DNA from: Parasphingorhabdus cellanae
GTDB lineage: Bacteria; Pseudomonadota; Alphaproteobacteria; Sphingomonadales; Sphingomonadaceae
Assembly: GCF_017498565.1 (NCBI RefSeq)
Contig: NZ_CP071794.1
Coordinates: 3,276,001 to 3,340,000, forward strand
Direction: 5' to 3'
DNA length: 64,000 nucleotides
In this document: positions 7,360 through 15,946 of the stretch, in pieces
How the letters are laid out: each line of letters starts with the position of its first letter
How positions within the stretch are numbered: the first letter of the stretch is position 1
The notes under the pieces: model-generated
Database searches by the model: none
What the model was told of the DNA's origin: nothing
The model's input: only the letters and a program-made list of their open reading frames with translations
Translations under genes and position numbers: made by a program

Positions 7360-9687
7360 TTAAAATCTGGCGGTTAGCTCTACCCCGTAAAATCGTGGTT
7401 CGGCCGGAATGAATGTGGGTATGCCAAAAGCACCGCCAGTGTTACCAGCATCGAGCAGATAATTTTCATTGGTCAGGTTCCTTGCAAACCCGGCTAGTTC
7501 GAACTGATCATTGGCAAAAGACATCCCAGCACGCAGATTGACCAATGTAACGGCATCCTCGCTAATCGCCGGATCATTCGGAATCTGAAAGAATATCTTG
7601 CTGCGATAGGTGATGCTGGGGGTCATGAAAAAGCGTGTGTTGTCATTAATCGGATAGTCGATCGTGAAGCCACCAGCGGCTTGTACTTCCGGTTGCAGGC
7701 GGAAACGGGCATCGCGAAAATTGTCAGCAATGTCGTCGGAATTGTCGATGCCGCCATCAATATAACCGATATTGGCAAATATATTGAGCCAGTCGGCCGC
7801 CTGAATGCCGACTTCTGCCTCCACACCAAAGTTTTTGGCACTACCGGCGCTTTGGGTTTCTGCCAGTCCGGTTTCGGGGTTGACCACGCTGACCTGAAAG
7901 CCTTCATAAGTCTGATAATAGACGCCCAGCGAACCAGAGACAGGGCCAAACGATCCTTTCAGGCCGACTTCATAATTCCATACCGTTTCTTCGGGAATGG
8001 CGGTGAAGTCTGCAATCGGTCCATTGGCGCTGCCCGTTGCATCAAGGTCGACGGTAGGGGAGCGACGGCCTTTGGAGATTGTCGCGAAGCCGTTAATATC
8101 GTCCGAAAAGCGATACAGGATGTTGAAACGCGGTAAGAAGGCTTGAAAACTGTCTTCTGTGCGGAATGTTTGTCCGGCTGTATCGGTTACCGGAAACAGC
8201 GGAATACCAGCAAGAACAGAGTTTGGAGCAAAGGCCCGATAGCCCGAGCGGCGCTTTTCAATTATCGCCCTTATACCGGCGGTGAGTTCCAGTTCTGGGA
8301 TCGGGATCCAGGTACCATCGGCAAATACAGAATAGCTGTCATTTTTCCCCAGGTTTTCAAATTCCAGCGTATAGGGAATGGCGGTAACCGTGCCTCCTGT
8401 CAGCGCTTCTATGGCAGGACCAGCGGGTATCCCGTCCGCGCTGACACAGGGCACGCCGACTACCACTTGGCCTTGAAAGCACTGCAGGAAGCTTACCTCA
8501 TCGGTGGCCAGCGGCACGCGCTGGTTGCTGTCTTCGCGGAAAATATTCCAGCCGAAGGACCCGCGAAAGGTCGAGCCATTATTATAGGAAAAGCGGGTTT
8601 CATGGCTCCACTGGTCCCCCTGCGCTTCCTCGGCAAATTCCAGATAGACCGCGGCCGAGCCATCCGCATCGAATATTTCATTGGAATCGAAATTGCGATA
8701 GCCGTTGACCATTGTCAGCGTCCAATCATCATCAAAATCCCACGAGAATGTGAAATTCGCATCATAGACATCCCGGATCAGGCCCAGTTCGTCGTCACCC
8801 AGAACTTCCGGGAAAAACGGCGATCCGCCAAGAAAAGCCGGACCAAAGGGATTGGCTGGACCTGCTGTCGTTGGCAGGGAGCCCGAAATGAAAGGCGTGC
8901 CGGAATTGCGTTGGCGATCATAGGTGAATATCAGATCGGCGGTGAAATCGTCGCTGGGGGTATAGCGCAGCGATCCCCTGATGCCGAGCTGGTTCTGGGC
9001 ATAGAGATCATCCTGATTGGGCGCCAGATTTTCGACATAGCCGTCCCGCCGTTTATAGGCGAAGGCCACCCGCCCAGCAATGATATCCGACCCGGCGTTG
9101 AGATGGCCTGCGACCGTATAGGCATCAAAATTGCCATAGCTGCCGGACAGCTCTCCTGAAAAGCCGGCTTCCGGTTTGTTTGAGACGATGCTGATCGCGC
9201 CGACCGCGGACGCGGTTCCGAACAATGTCGCTTGCGGCCCCTTGATCACTTCGATCCGTTCGATATCATAAGCATCCTGATAAGAGCCGCGCGAGCGGGA
9301 TATATCCACGCCGTTATAATATAATGTGACCCGGGGCGCTTGTTGCGACGATCCGCTGTCAGAGGTGATTCCGCGAATAACAATACCGGGGTTATTAGCG
9401 CTTTGTTCCTGAATATTCAGGCCGGGGATATAATTGGAAAGCTCGTCCAAATCTGAAACGCCCAGCTCGCGCAGCCGTTCACCGGTTGCAGCCGAGATAG
9501 TGATCGGCACGTCAGTCGAGCGCTGTTCGATCTTCTGCGCAGTAACGATAATGACATTGTCATCGGCAGCGCCACCATCTGCTGCATCAAGATTGTCTTG
9601 AGCGACGGCGGATACGGAATTTGCCGCAAAGGCAAGAGAGAGGGCGAGGGCGGGCAGGGAAGTCTTGGAGCGGGAGCGTTTTAACAT
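7360..9687 (-). CDS. TonB-dependent receptor
   Basis: Outer-membrane transporter of 775 residues. A signal peptide (ending SAVAQ) is followed by a TonB-box-like segment (NVIIVTAQK), a plug domain with the usual IPGLNIQ, NNPGIVIRGI and DIERIEVIKGPQATLFG blocks, and a 22-strand barrel ending in an aromatic residue (YGVELTARF). It belongs to the large sphingomonad group that imports unknown organic substrates or iron chelates; no CarO-, siderophore- or cobalamin-specific marker is seen. The ATG at 9687 is used rather than the TTG one codon upstream. Probably cotranscribed with the exported RidA-like gene that follows. Confidence 0.9.
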   Translation of the reverse strand: MLKRSRSKTSLPALALSLAFAANSVSAVAQDNLDAADGGAADDNVIIVTAQKIEQRSTDVPITISAATGERLRELGVSDLDELSNYIPGLNIQEQSANNPGIVIRGITSDSGSSQQAPRVTLYYNGVDISRSRGSYQDAYDIERIEVIKGPQATLFGTASAVGAISIVSNKPEAGFSGELSGSYGNFDAYTVAGHLNAGSDIIAGRVAFAYKRRDGYVENLAPNQDDLYAQNQLGIRGSLRYTPSDDFTADLIFTYDRQRNSGTPFISGSLPTTAGPANPFGPAFLGGSPFFPEVLGDDELGLIRDVYDANFTFSWDFDDDWTLTMVNGYRNFDSNEIFDADGSAAVYLEFAEEAQGDQWSHETRFSYNNGSTFRGSFGWNIFREDSNQRVPLATDEVSFLQCFQGQVVVGVPCVSADGIPAGPAIEALTGGTVTAIPYTLEFENLGKNDSYSVFADGTWIPIPELELTAGIRAIIEKRRSGYRAFAPNSVLAGIPLFPVTDTAGQTFRTEDSFQAFLPRFNILYRFSDDINGFATISKGRRSPTVDLDATGSANGPIADFTAIPEETVWNYEVGLKGSFGPVSGSLGVYYQTYEGFQVSVVNPETGLAETQSAGSAKNFGVEAEVGIQAADWLNIFANIGYIDGGIDNSDDIADNFRDARFRLQPEVQAAGGFTIDYPINDNTRFFMTPSITYRSKIFFQIPNDPAISEDAVTLVNLRAGMSFANDQFELAGFARNLTNENYLLDAGNTGGAFGIPTFIPAEPRFYGVELTARF

Positions 9688-9899
9688 CAAAATGAGCCTT
9701 TACTTGCAGCAGCGGGAGAATGACTGTGCAAGTGCAGCATTGCTGTTACGGCATCAGGTTATGCGTGTGACATATTGATGAAAGTCAGGCGTCTCCAATG
9801 TGACTGAAAGGAAAAATAGACCCAATTTGGGTTAATTCCCGTTTGTAACAGCCGTAACTGATTCCCATAGGCTGAAAGCACGTCGGGGGATGGGAAAGC

Positions 9900-11699
9900 T
9901 TGTTTAATATCAAGACATTGATTTGGAAAATATGCGCCGTCGGTTTGCTGATGGCTGCCGCATATCCTTATGGTTCAGCATTGGCGCAAACCACGTCTGC
10001 GCCTAGCGGTACTGTGATCAACAGCTATGCCCGGGTTGTTTCTATCTCTTCGACAACCGTCCAACTTTCTAGCAGCACCGGATTTACGGCCAATAGCCGA
10101 GCGCTCATCGTCCAGATGAAGGGGGCTTCCGTCACACGCACCGACAGCGCAGCCCATGGCGATATAACCGGCTATGGTAGTGCCGGTCGCTTTGAATATG
10201 TCAAAATTATCAGCGTTTCGGGCAATACCGTCACGTTGGAGGCGGCACCCTCGGTCGCCTTTAATACTGGCGGATCTCTTCAAATGGTCAGTGTCCCTGT
10301 ATTCGATGGCGGATCTTTGAACCAGAATATCATCCCGCAAGCGTGGAATGGACAAACCGGCGGCGTGATCGCCTTTGATGTGACGGGAACCCTGACGCTT
10401 AATGCCAATATTGATGCCACGGGCCGGGGCTTTCTCGGCGGCGCATTGGCAGCTTCTACGCCTTTTGACAGCTGTGCCTCGGACCAGATAAACTATACTG
10501 GCCCGGTTGAAGCCGGCACAGGCAACAAGGGTGAGGGCATCGTCCCAAACGCAGCCGCTCACGCCGCCCGCCGCGGGCATAATGGCAATGGCGGCGGCGG
10601 CGGTAATATCACCGATGCTGGCGGTGGCGGCGGAGGAAATATTGGCGCGGGCGGGTTAGGCGGCCGTGAACTGGACGTCTGCGAAGATGATGGCGCCTTT
10701 GGCGGTCTCGGCGGCCAGACCCTCGATTATTCTCCCAATAACCGCTTGTTCATGGGCGGCGGCGGTGGTTCTGGGTCGGAAGTATCACAAGCCGCAAGCG
10801 GCGGTAATCGCAGCGGCGGCGGGTTGATTTTTCTTCGAGTGGGCCAGTTGGTCGGCGGGGGCGGTCAGATAATCGCCGATGGCCTGTCGGCGCTGCAGGA
10901 TAATTTTAACGGTTCGGATGGCGGCGGCGGCGGCGGCGCGATTGCGGTGTCCGTGATCTCGGGCCTGTCTGGTTCTCCAGTCTTTCGCGTCACCGGCGGC
11001 GAGGGCGGTGATGAAGCCAATGACCAGTTTGCCCATGGTACCGGCGGCGGCGGCGGTGGTGGAGCGATCCGGCTATTCGGCGCGACCTGCGCAGCGATCA
11101 CGCCGGTGGTCAATGGCGGTACCGCCGGGACCAGCGTGCTGGGGAATGATGCGGGTGATCCCAATTGGGGCGCTATTGATGGCGGTCCGGGCAATTGTCA
11201 GGGTAATTTCTCCGCGCTGGGTCAGACTTCACCGGTAGACCCGGCACGGTTGAATGTTGTGAAGACCTCTTCTGTCTATACAGCCAATGGCTCTAGCACC
11301 GGTTTCTCCATTCCCGCTGAAGATATGATCTATACCATTGTCGTGCAGAATGTCGGCGGCGGTCCGGCCGGAGAAGACAGTGTTTTCGTTATCGACCAGC
11401 TGCCCGCCCAAATCACCTTTTTTAACGGTGATATCGATGATGGTGGACCAGATAACTTCCCTGGCAGTGATCCCGTTGCCTTTGTCGACAATGGCAGCGG
11501 CCTTAGTTTTAACTATGCCAATGATGTAGCCTTTTCAAATCAACCCAGCATGCCGATTTCTTTTGCAGACTGCACTTATGAACCGGCCAGCGGTTATGAT
11601 CCGGCCGTCACTTTTATCTGCATCAACCCCAAAGGTGTCTTTGCCAGACCCCAACCAACCGCGGAATTTACGATAGCCTTGCGGGCAAGAATTAACTGA
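9900..11699 (+). CDS. Secreted glycine-rich surface protein with C-terminal DUF11-like domain
   Basis: I do not recognise a named family for the whole 599-residue protein. It has a signal peptide (to about ALAQ), a beta-rich region of about 150 residues, then roughly 250 residues with repeated clusters of four to eight glycines (NGGGGGN, GGGGGSGS, GGGGGGAI), and a C-terminal domain beginning LNVVKTSSVYT that resembles the DUF11 Ig-like repeat of secreted bacterial proteins. The start is a TTG after a purine-rich GGGGGATGGGAAA stretch. The glycine clusters read like the FG-type linkers of secreted adhesive or surface-layer proteins. It has no obvious partner gene. Confidence 0.7.
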   Translation: MFNIKTLIWKICAVGLLMAAAYPYGSALAQTTSAPSGTVINSYARVVSISSTTVQLSSSTGFTANSRALIVQMKGASVTRTDSAAHGDITGYGSAGRFEYVKIISVSGNTVTLEAAPSVAFNTGGSLQMVSVPVFDGGSLNQNIIPQAWNGQTGGVIAFDVTGTLTLNANIDATGRGFLGGALAASTPFDSCASDQINYTGPVEAGTGNKGEGIVPNAAAHAARRGHNGNGGGGGNITDAGGGGGGNIGAGGLGGRELDVCEDDGAFGGLGGQTLDYSPNNRLFMGGGGGSGSEVSQAASGGNRSGGGLIFLRVGQLVGGGGQIIADGLSALQDNFNGSDGGGGGGAIAVSVISGLSGSPVFRVTGGEGGDEANDQFAHGTGGGGGGGAIRLFGATCAAITPVVNGGTAGTSVLGNDAGDPNWGAIDGGPGNCQGNFSALGQTSPVDPARLNVVKTSSVYTANGSSTGFSIPAEDMIYTIVVQNVGGGPAGEDSVFVIDQLPAQITFFNGDIDDGGPDNFPGSDPVAFVDNGSGLSFNYANDVAFSNQPSMPISFADCTYEPASGYDPAVTFICINPKGVFARPQPTAEFTIALRARIN

Positions 11700-12019
11700 A
11701 GATATTTGCGATTTTGAGCGTCACGTGGTCATCAGGCATTGCGGAAATTCGGCACATCGAAATTCTACAAATTATACGTGTTTTGGGGTTGAAATTCTGT
11801 TGAAGCGTTTCTTTTCATCGATGAACGGAGGCCTGTGTCCGGAGCAGGCGAAAGCGATCATGATTCTCGTCATAGCAGGACCATATCAGGCGCGCGGCGT
11901 GTAGGAAAGCGGGGTAAGCCGATCCCGAACGACACGGGCCTACGAATTTTTTGGGGTAGTGCAGGGCGGGGCCGCTATCTAGACTGGGGCGATCAAATGA
12001 CGCCAGCACAGGTAGGCCT
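11700..12019. other. Intergenic stretch without recognisable gene
   Basis: About 320 bases between the glycine-rich protein and the LuxR-type regulator. A 69-codon frame here has no recognisable protein character and overlaps the next gene. No terminator with a T-tract and no RNA gene were seen. The promoter of the regulator should be in it. Confidence 0.4.
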
Positions 12020-12793
12020 ATGGCACAAGATTATGACGCACTGACCGAGAAGGAAAAGGCAACGCTGCGTTTGCTTGTCAGAGGGCATGACACCAAAACG
12101 ATCGCCCGCCACCTGGACCTTTCGGTCCATACGATCAACGAACGGTTGCGCAACGCACGGCAGAAAATGTCCGTTTCCAGCAGCCGTCAAGCCGCCCGCC
12201 TGCTGCTCGACAAGGAAGGCGATCACCCCAGTTTTCTAGCGGACAAGATTTTGGGGGAAGCCGAAAGCACCAATGGCCTGTTAGCCCATCAAGCACCGGA
12301 TACCGGTCATGGATCGAGGATTCCCCTCGCCATGCTGACAGGAGTACTCATCATGTCCCTCATACTTGCAACGCTCGCCTTTTCGTCCCTCTCGCAAAAT
12401 GCGGAGCCCACCATCGAGGCGGCCCAGACGGAACCGGATACGCAAACATCATCCTCTGCGCTCGCCACTTCCGATGTTATCACATCAGCCCGGCAATGGC
12501 TGGCGCTGGTGGATCAGTTCAAGTGGCTCGATAGCTGGAACGCCACCGGACAGGCGTTCAAGGAGCTAAACACCAGCGCGGCATGGGCGTCGGCCGCTGG
12601 TGAGGTTCAACCGACCTTGGGGGCCGTGCTCTCGCGGACCGCAAGCAGCCAGGAAGCCGTTCCCGCACCGCCCCATGGATATGAAATGGTCAAATTCCGG
12701 ACCAGCTTTGAAAACAAGCCCAATGCCACCGAGACCCTGACGCTGATCCGGGAGGACGCAAGCTGGAAAGTGGTGGGCTATTGGATCGAGTGA
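12020..12793 (+). CDS. Membrane-anchored LuxR-type HTH protein with DUF4019 domain
   Basis: Residues 5-65 are a LuxR/GerE helix-turn-helix (LTEKEKATLRLLVRGHDTKTIARHLDLSVHTINERLRNARQ). A single transmembrane helix follows at about residues 105-125, and the C-terminal 110 residues are a DUF4019 domain (TSARQWLALVDQFKWLDSWN...TETLTLIREDASWKVVGY). The layout puts the DNA-binding domain in the cytoplasm and DUF4019 in the periplasm, like a one-component transmembrane regulator of ToxR/CadC type. The target is unknown. The last 150 bases of this gene occur again as a damaged copy at 14181-14329, downstream of the hemolysin III gene. Confidence 0.82.
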   Translation: MAQDYDALTEKEKATLRLLVRGHDTKTIARHLDLSVHTINERLRNARQKMSVSSSRQAARLLLDKEGDHPSFLADKILGEAESTNGLLAHQAPDTGHGSRIPLAMLTGVLIMSLILATLAFSSLSQNAEPTIEAAQTEPDTQTSSSALATSDVITSARQWLALVDQFKWLDSWNATGQAFKELNTSAAWASAAGEVQPTLGAVLSRTASSQEAVPAPPHGYEMVKFRTSFENKPNATETLTLIREDASWKVVGYWIE

Positions 12794-12826
12794 TCCTCTA
12801 CGCAGCGTCAGGCTGAACCGGGGGAG

Positions 12827-12996
12827 CTACCCGGATTGTCGTTATGGGCCATGCGGCGAGTGGTGTCTTCTATTCTCTCGGCACGATTTTCTATGTCCGC
12901 AAGGCGCAGCCGTTTCGCTATTCGATCTGGCATAGTTTCGTCATGATGGGCGGCGCGTCTTTCTTTGTCACCATGTGGGTGGCTTTGGTGGCTTGA
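12827..12996 (+). pseudogene. Truncated, frameshifted copy of the hemolysin III gene 3' end
   Basis: 170 bases closely matching 13974-14147, the last third of the intact hemolysin III gene. The copy lacks the first two thirds of the gene, carries a one-base deletion shortly after the start of the match (ATGCGGCGAG versus ATGCTGGCGGG), and ends at the corresponding TGA. It begins 33 bases after the stop codon of the DUF4019 gene. Confidence 0.88.
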
Positions 12997-13023
12997 GCTG
13001 TTGTGACAGTTTCTGCCAACCCC

Positions 13024-13114
13024 CGTCACCCTGAACTCGTTTCAGGGTCCATTTCTCCATTTCCACAGGCTGTGATTGGTGCACGATGGATGCTGAAACA
13101 AGTTCAGCATGACG
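13024..13114. repeat. Twin-hairpin intergenic repeat (CGTCACCCTGAA type)
   Basis: Starts CGTCACCCTGAACTCGTTTC and ends GTTCAGCATGACG. The two ends are inverted copies (13024-13052 and 13086-13114), and each also folds on itself: CCCTGAA with TTCAGGG, GCTGAA with TTCAGC. The internal pairs differ between the two arms by matched changes, which points to selection for folding. It sits just upstream of the antitoxin gene. Confidence 0.75.
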
Positions 13115-13171
13115 ATGGATGGTGTGTCATCTATAGTTTACATATCCATGTTAATGTTCCAAGAAGGTCGA

Positions 13172-13447
13172 ATGACCACAACAGAATTTGATGCTGCCGA
13201 ATATCTCGACAGCCCGGAAATGATTGCGACGTATTTGAAGGTCGCCTTTGAAGAAAATGATGCAGCCCTGATCCGCACCGCGCTGAACGATGTTGCGCGT
13301 GCCAAAGGCATGACGAGTATGGCGGCGGAGAGCAAGATCACGCGGCAAGCGCTTTACAAGGCGCTGGGGCCGAACGGCAATATGACGCTGGAGACTTTGC
13401 TGAATGTGCTGCGAGCCATGGGTGTGCGGTTGTCGGTTAGTGGGTGA
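13172..13447 (+). CDS. Orphan addiction-module antitoxin (HigA/HI1420 family)
   Basis: 91-residue DNA-binding protein of the putative addiction-module antidote family (HI1420-like, TIGR02684). The features are FDAAEYLDSPEMIATYLKVA at the N-terminus, an ALNDVARAKGMTSMA segment, and an HTH of KITRQALYKAL with a C-terminal NMTLETLLNVLRAMG. The ATG at 13172 has AAGAAGG five bases upstream. In most genomes the RelE-like toxin lies just upstream in the same operon; here that position holds the twin-hairpin repeat and the hemolysin III fragment, so the antitoxin appears solitary. It may act only as a small repressor. Confidence 0.82.
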   Translation: MTTTEFDAAEYLDSPEMIATYLKVAFEENDAALIRTALNDVARAKGMTSMAAESKITRQALYKALGPNGNMTLETLLNVLRAMGVRLSVSG

Positions 13448-13514
13448 CTAAGAGCGATAAATATGCTGTCACTGCGGCCCGATCTCCAATGCCCATCTAA
13501 ATGATTGTGACCCG

Positions 13515-14147
13515 ATGTACCCCAGCCCCGATATGCAAGAACGCCGCGCCGATTTTATTGTCCACGGGATAGGATTGGTTTTTATCCTGTTGGCCGGTGC
13601 GGCCTTGTTCATTCAGGCCGCTGATCACGGCGTGGCGGTGATTGCAGCGGTCAGCACATATGTGATCGGCGTGGCGTTTTCTCACGTCATTTCCATGTTC
13701 TACCATTTGTCGCCTTTTCATGGTCGGCGGCTGGCACTGCGCCGGGTAGACCATGCCGCGATCTATCTGACTATCGCGGGCACTTTTACACCGCTGTTCG
13801 TGCTTGCCGGTACTCAGTTTAGCCTGTTCCTGCTAATGATTGTCTGGGCGCTGGCTATCCCTGCGATGCTGTACAAGATATTCGGCAAAAATCTGGATTC
13901 GCGCTGGTCGCTGGCGTCCTATCTCGGTTTGGGATGGATGGGCATTATCGGCGTGCCCGAGATGATGGCGCAACTACCCGGATTATCGTTATGGGCCATG
14001 CTGGCGGGCGGTGCCTTCTATTCTCTCGGCACGATTTTCTATGCCCGCAAGGCGCAGCCCTTTCGCTATTCGATCTGGCATAGTTTCGTGATGATGGGCG
14101 GCGCGTCTTTCTTTGTCGCTATTTGGGTCGCTTTGGCGGCGGGATGA
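13515..14147 (+). CDS. Hemolysin III family protein (PAQR/TrhA type)
   Basis: Seven-transmembrane protein of 210 residues. It has the PAQR metal-site pattern: a His in SMFYHLSPFH at the end of an early helix, the Asp of RVDHAAIYLTIAGTFTP, and His in YSIWHSFVMMGG of the last helix. Bacterial members (YqfA/TrhA) are implicated in membrane-energetics homeostasis; hemolysis is a historical label. The last 174 bases are duplicated as a pseudogene at 12827-12996, and a fragment of the neighbouring DUF4019 gene follows about 30 bases after the stop codon. Confidence 0.88.
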   Translation: MYPSPDMQERRADFIVHGIGLVFILLAGAALFIQAADHGVAVIAAVSTYVIGVAFSHVISMFYHLSPFHGRRLALRRVDHAAIYLTIAGTFTPLFVLAGTQFSLFLLMIVWALAIPAMLYKIFGKNLDSRWSLASYLGLGWMGIIGVPEMMAQLPGLSLWAMLAGGAFYSLGTIFYARKAQPFRYSIWHSFVMMGGASFFVAIWVALAAG

Positions 14148-14180
14148 ACGGGCTGGGGCGCAGTCGGTGTGCGGGCAGCC

Positions 14181-14329
14181 AGCAGCCAGGAAGCTATCCC
14201 GCGCCGCCGTCCGGATATGACATGGTCAAATTCCGGACCAGCTTTGAAAACAAGCCCAATGCCACCGAGACCTTGACGCTGATCCGGGAGGATGCGAGTT
14301 GGAAGGTGGTGGGGTATGGGATTGAGTGA
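14181..14329 (+). pseudogene. Truncated copy of the DUF4019 gene 3' end
   Basis: 149 bases closely matching 12644-12793, the end of the LuxR-HTH/DUF4019 gene, including a TGA at the same place. There is one single-base deletion near the start of the match (GGAAGCTATCCCG versus GGAAGCCGTTCCCG). The frame reading YDMVKFRTSFENKPN...VVGYGIE stays open but has no HTH, membrane helix or plausible start, so it is a relic. Confidence 0.88.
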
Positions 14330-14454
14330 TGGGATACGATGGTGTGCGTTTGGACAAATTGTCACCAAAGCGGTGAGTGTATATTCGCCGCAAACAGAGC
14401 GCACGAAACAGCAGGAAGTTTTTTGCTCGATAATCGACTGTTTGCAAAGATCAA

Positions 14455-15309
14455 CTAGTCAGACATTTTACCCAAGCACTTGTTGGCGGCATCCTGGATG
14501 GGTTGCAAAACCTTGTCCAAAGCGAATTGGGTCGCTTCTATTGTCACATATCCTTTTTTGGTCAGTATCTTAAAAGTCTGATCATAATATGTGGCATGCG
14601 GTACTGGCGCCTCGGGGTCGACATCCGAACCAACTCCCAAAATATCGATTGGCCAACTGATCCTTTGCTTTTCGATTTTTTCAACCGCTTTGCGTAATTC
14701 AGGACAATATCGAGAATCCACCCGGGTTATTTTGACATGCTCGCGCAATATGGGATCAGGTGAGGGTAGCACTTCGAACATCTCGCGCTGGGTTATATTC
14801 CCGCGAAAAGTTTTGGGTGTGAGACCACGTTTTTCCAGGCCCTCGGTCAGAAGATGTGGATCAAAATTATTTTGCATCCAACTAGACAACAAGTTGGAGC
14901 CATTTTCTGCAACAGAGTAATAAGGAATATAGCCGTCGCGATAAAGATAGTGACAGTTTTCTCTCTCGGCCCATTGCTCTTTTTCATCACAATAGACCAC
15001 GACCTGACCAATTGAAAAATATCCAAGATCGTTCCCTTTTTTGAAAGTCAGAAAAGGGTCGTCAGCCGGTCGTTTACCAGGTATTTTGTCCAATTCGGCC
15101 AGCACTGCCTCTGTTGCCAGACCTTGGCGTCTTTCAACGAACAGGCTCCACTCCTGATAAAGTCTGGCTGTGTCATAGCCGCGTACAGGCGATTCCAGAT
15201 CGTCAGGAACAGGTTCCGGCGTTGGCGGGGCCGCGGCGGTCCCCGGTCCGAAAAGCAAAAAAGGGACGGTCATTGCTGTCGCAATCTTCGTTAAAAATCC
15301 GAATTTCAT
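14455..15309 (-). CDS. Hypothetical exported protein
   Basis: I do not recognise the family. The 284-residue product has an N-terminal signal peptide (MKFGFLTKIATAMTVPFLLF...AAA) and then a soluble, charged region without repeats or catalytic signature. Three cysteines (in VVVYCDEKEQ, ERENCHYLY and DSRYCPEL) plus one near the C-terminus (ANKCLGKM) could form disulfides in the periplasm. An ATG two codons upstream (15315) is equally usable; AAAGG sits better before the one chosen. It converges on the rearranged DUF4019/hemolysin region and is divergent from rpsL across more than 600 bases. Confidence 0.65.
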   Translation of the reverse strand: MKFGFLTKIATAMTVPFLLFGPGTAAAPPTPEPVPDDLESPVRGYDTARLYQEWSLFVERRQGLATEAVLAELDKIPGKRPADDPFLTFKKGNDLGYFSIGQVVVYCDEKEQWAERENCHYLYRDGYIPYYSVAENGSNLLSSWMQNNFDPHLLTEGLEKRGLTPKTFRGNITQREMFEVLPSPDPILREHVKITRVDSRYCPELRKAVEKIEKQRISWPIDILGVGSDVDPEAPVPHATYYDQTFKILTKKGYVTIEATQFALDKVLQPIQDAANKCLGKMSD

Positions 15310-15946
15310 CGTCATAGCCTTTCAGAAAAATGGCGGGTTTGGACAAGCTCATGGATTTCGTGCCATGGCTTGTACAATTTCGGCGGGGCATATGCGTGGT
15401 GCACGAACCGGCGGATCAAATCGGCTCCAAAACTGCGCGATATCACTGTCCAGAATGTCTGCAAATTTGTCTCTAGCGATTACAATGACCTTCTATTCCG
15501 GGGGAGGGGGATAGGCACCAAATTTTTGCAGAAGAACATGAATGTCATCGATTTGTCACGAGATATACTATGTCATTTCTGAGGATCAATTTCGTTCAAT
15601 AAGATTGACCGAAACTATCAAGTAACGGGCCGATCGCACTCAGAATGGTTACATATTCTGCCTTATGGATTTGAGGCAGATAACGTTTCGCCTCCTGCTT
15701 CATCAAAGGCGAATAGGATTATGCGGCTAAAAAACGGATGTCAGTGACGGTTGCAATGGTCGTGTATTTCTCCATTACCCTGCCCCAAGCCACCCTTGAC
15801 CGCCAGCCGAATCCCCGCTAAGGGCCGCGCTTCTGTTGTGTCGGGTTCTCCCAATCCCGCAGAAAACTTACATAGGCAAAACACTCAAGGCGATTTGGCC
15901 ACGAGAGTAACCCTAGTTTATCTAGATCCAATAAGGTGAAGACTTT
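15310..15946. other. Long intergenic region upstream of rpsL
   Basis: About 640 bases with no convincing gene or tRNA. It contains two adjacent stem-loops, at 15657-15680 (TCTGCCT/AGGCAGA) and 15687-15713 (TTCGCCT/AGGCGAA), neither with a T-tract, and the rpsL promoter candidate at 15796-15823. About 120 bases of untranslated leader would precede rpsL. The start of the exported hypothetical gene on the minus strand also lies at its left edge. Confidence 0.5.
15796..15823 (+). promoter_or_regulatory. Candidate sigma-70 promoter of the str operon
   Basis: TTGACC, 16-base spacer, CTAAGG. The weakly conserved -10 is in keeping with housekeeping promoters of alphaproteobacteria, where the -35 TTGAC carries most of the signal. 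It is the only good -35 in the 200 bases before rpsL. Confidence 0.5.

Noticed and set aside
8143..9159. 338-codon plus-strand frame opposite the TonB-dependent receptor
   Set aside because: Antisense to a conserved receptor, with no recognisable motif and no start context.
10590..11070. GGC-rich repeats as a structural or recombination element
   Set aside because: They are fully explained as glycine codons of the secreted protein; no exact repeat unit is seen.
11835..12044. 69-codon frame before the LuxR-type gene
   Set aside because: No recognisable protein character, and it overlaps the start of the regulator in another frame.
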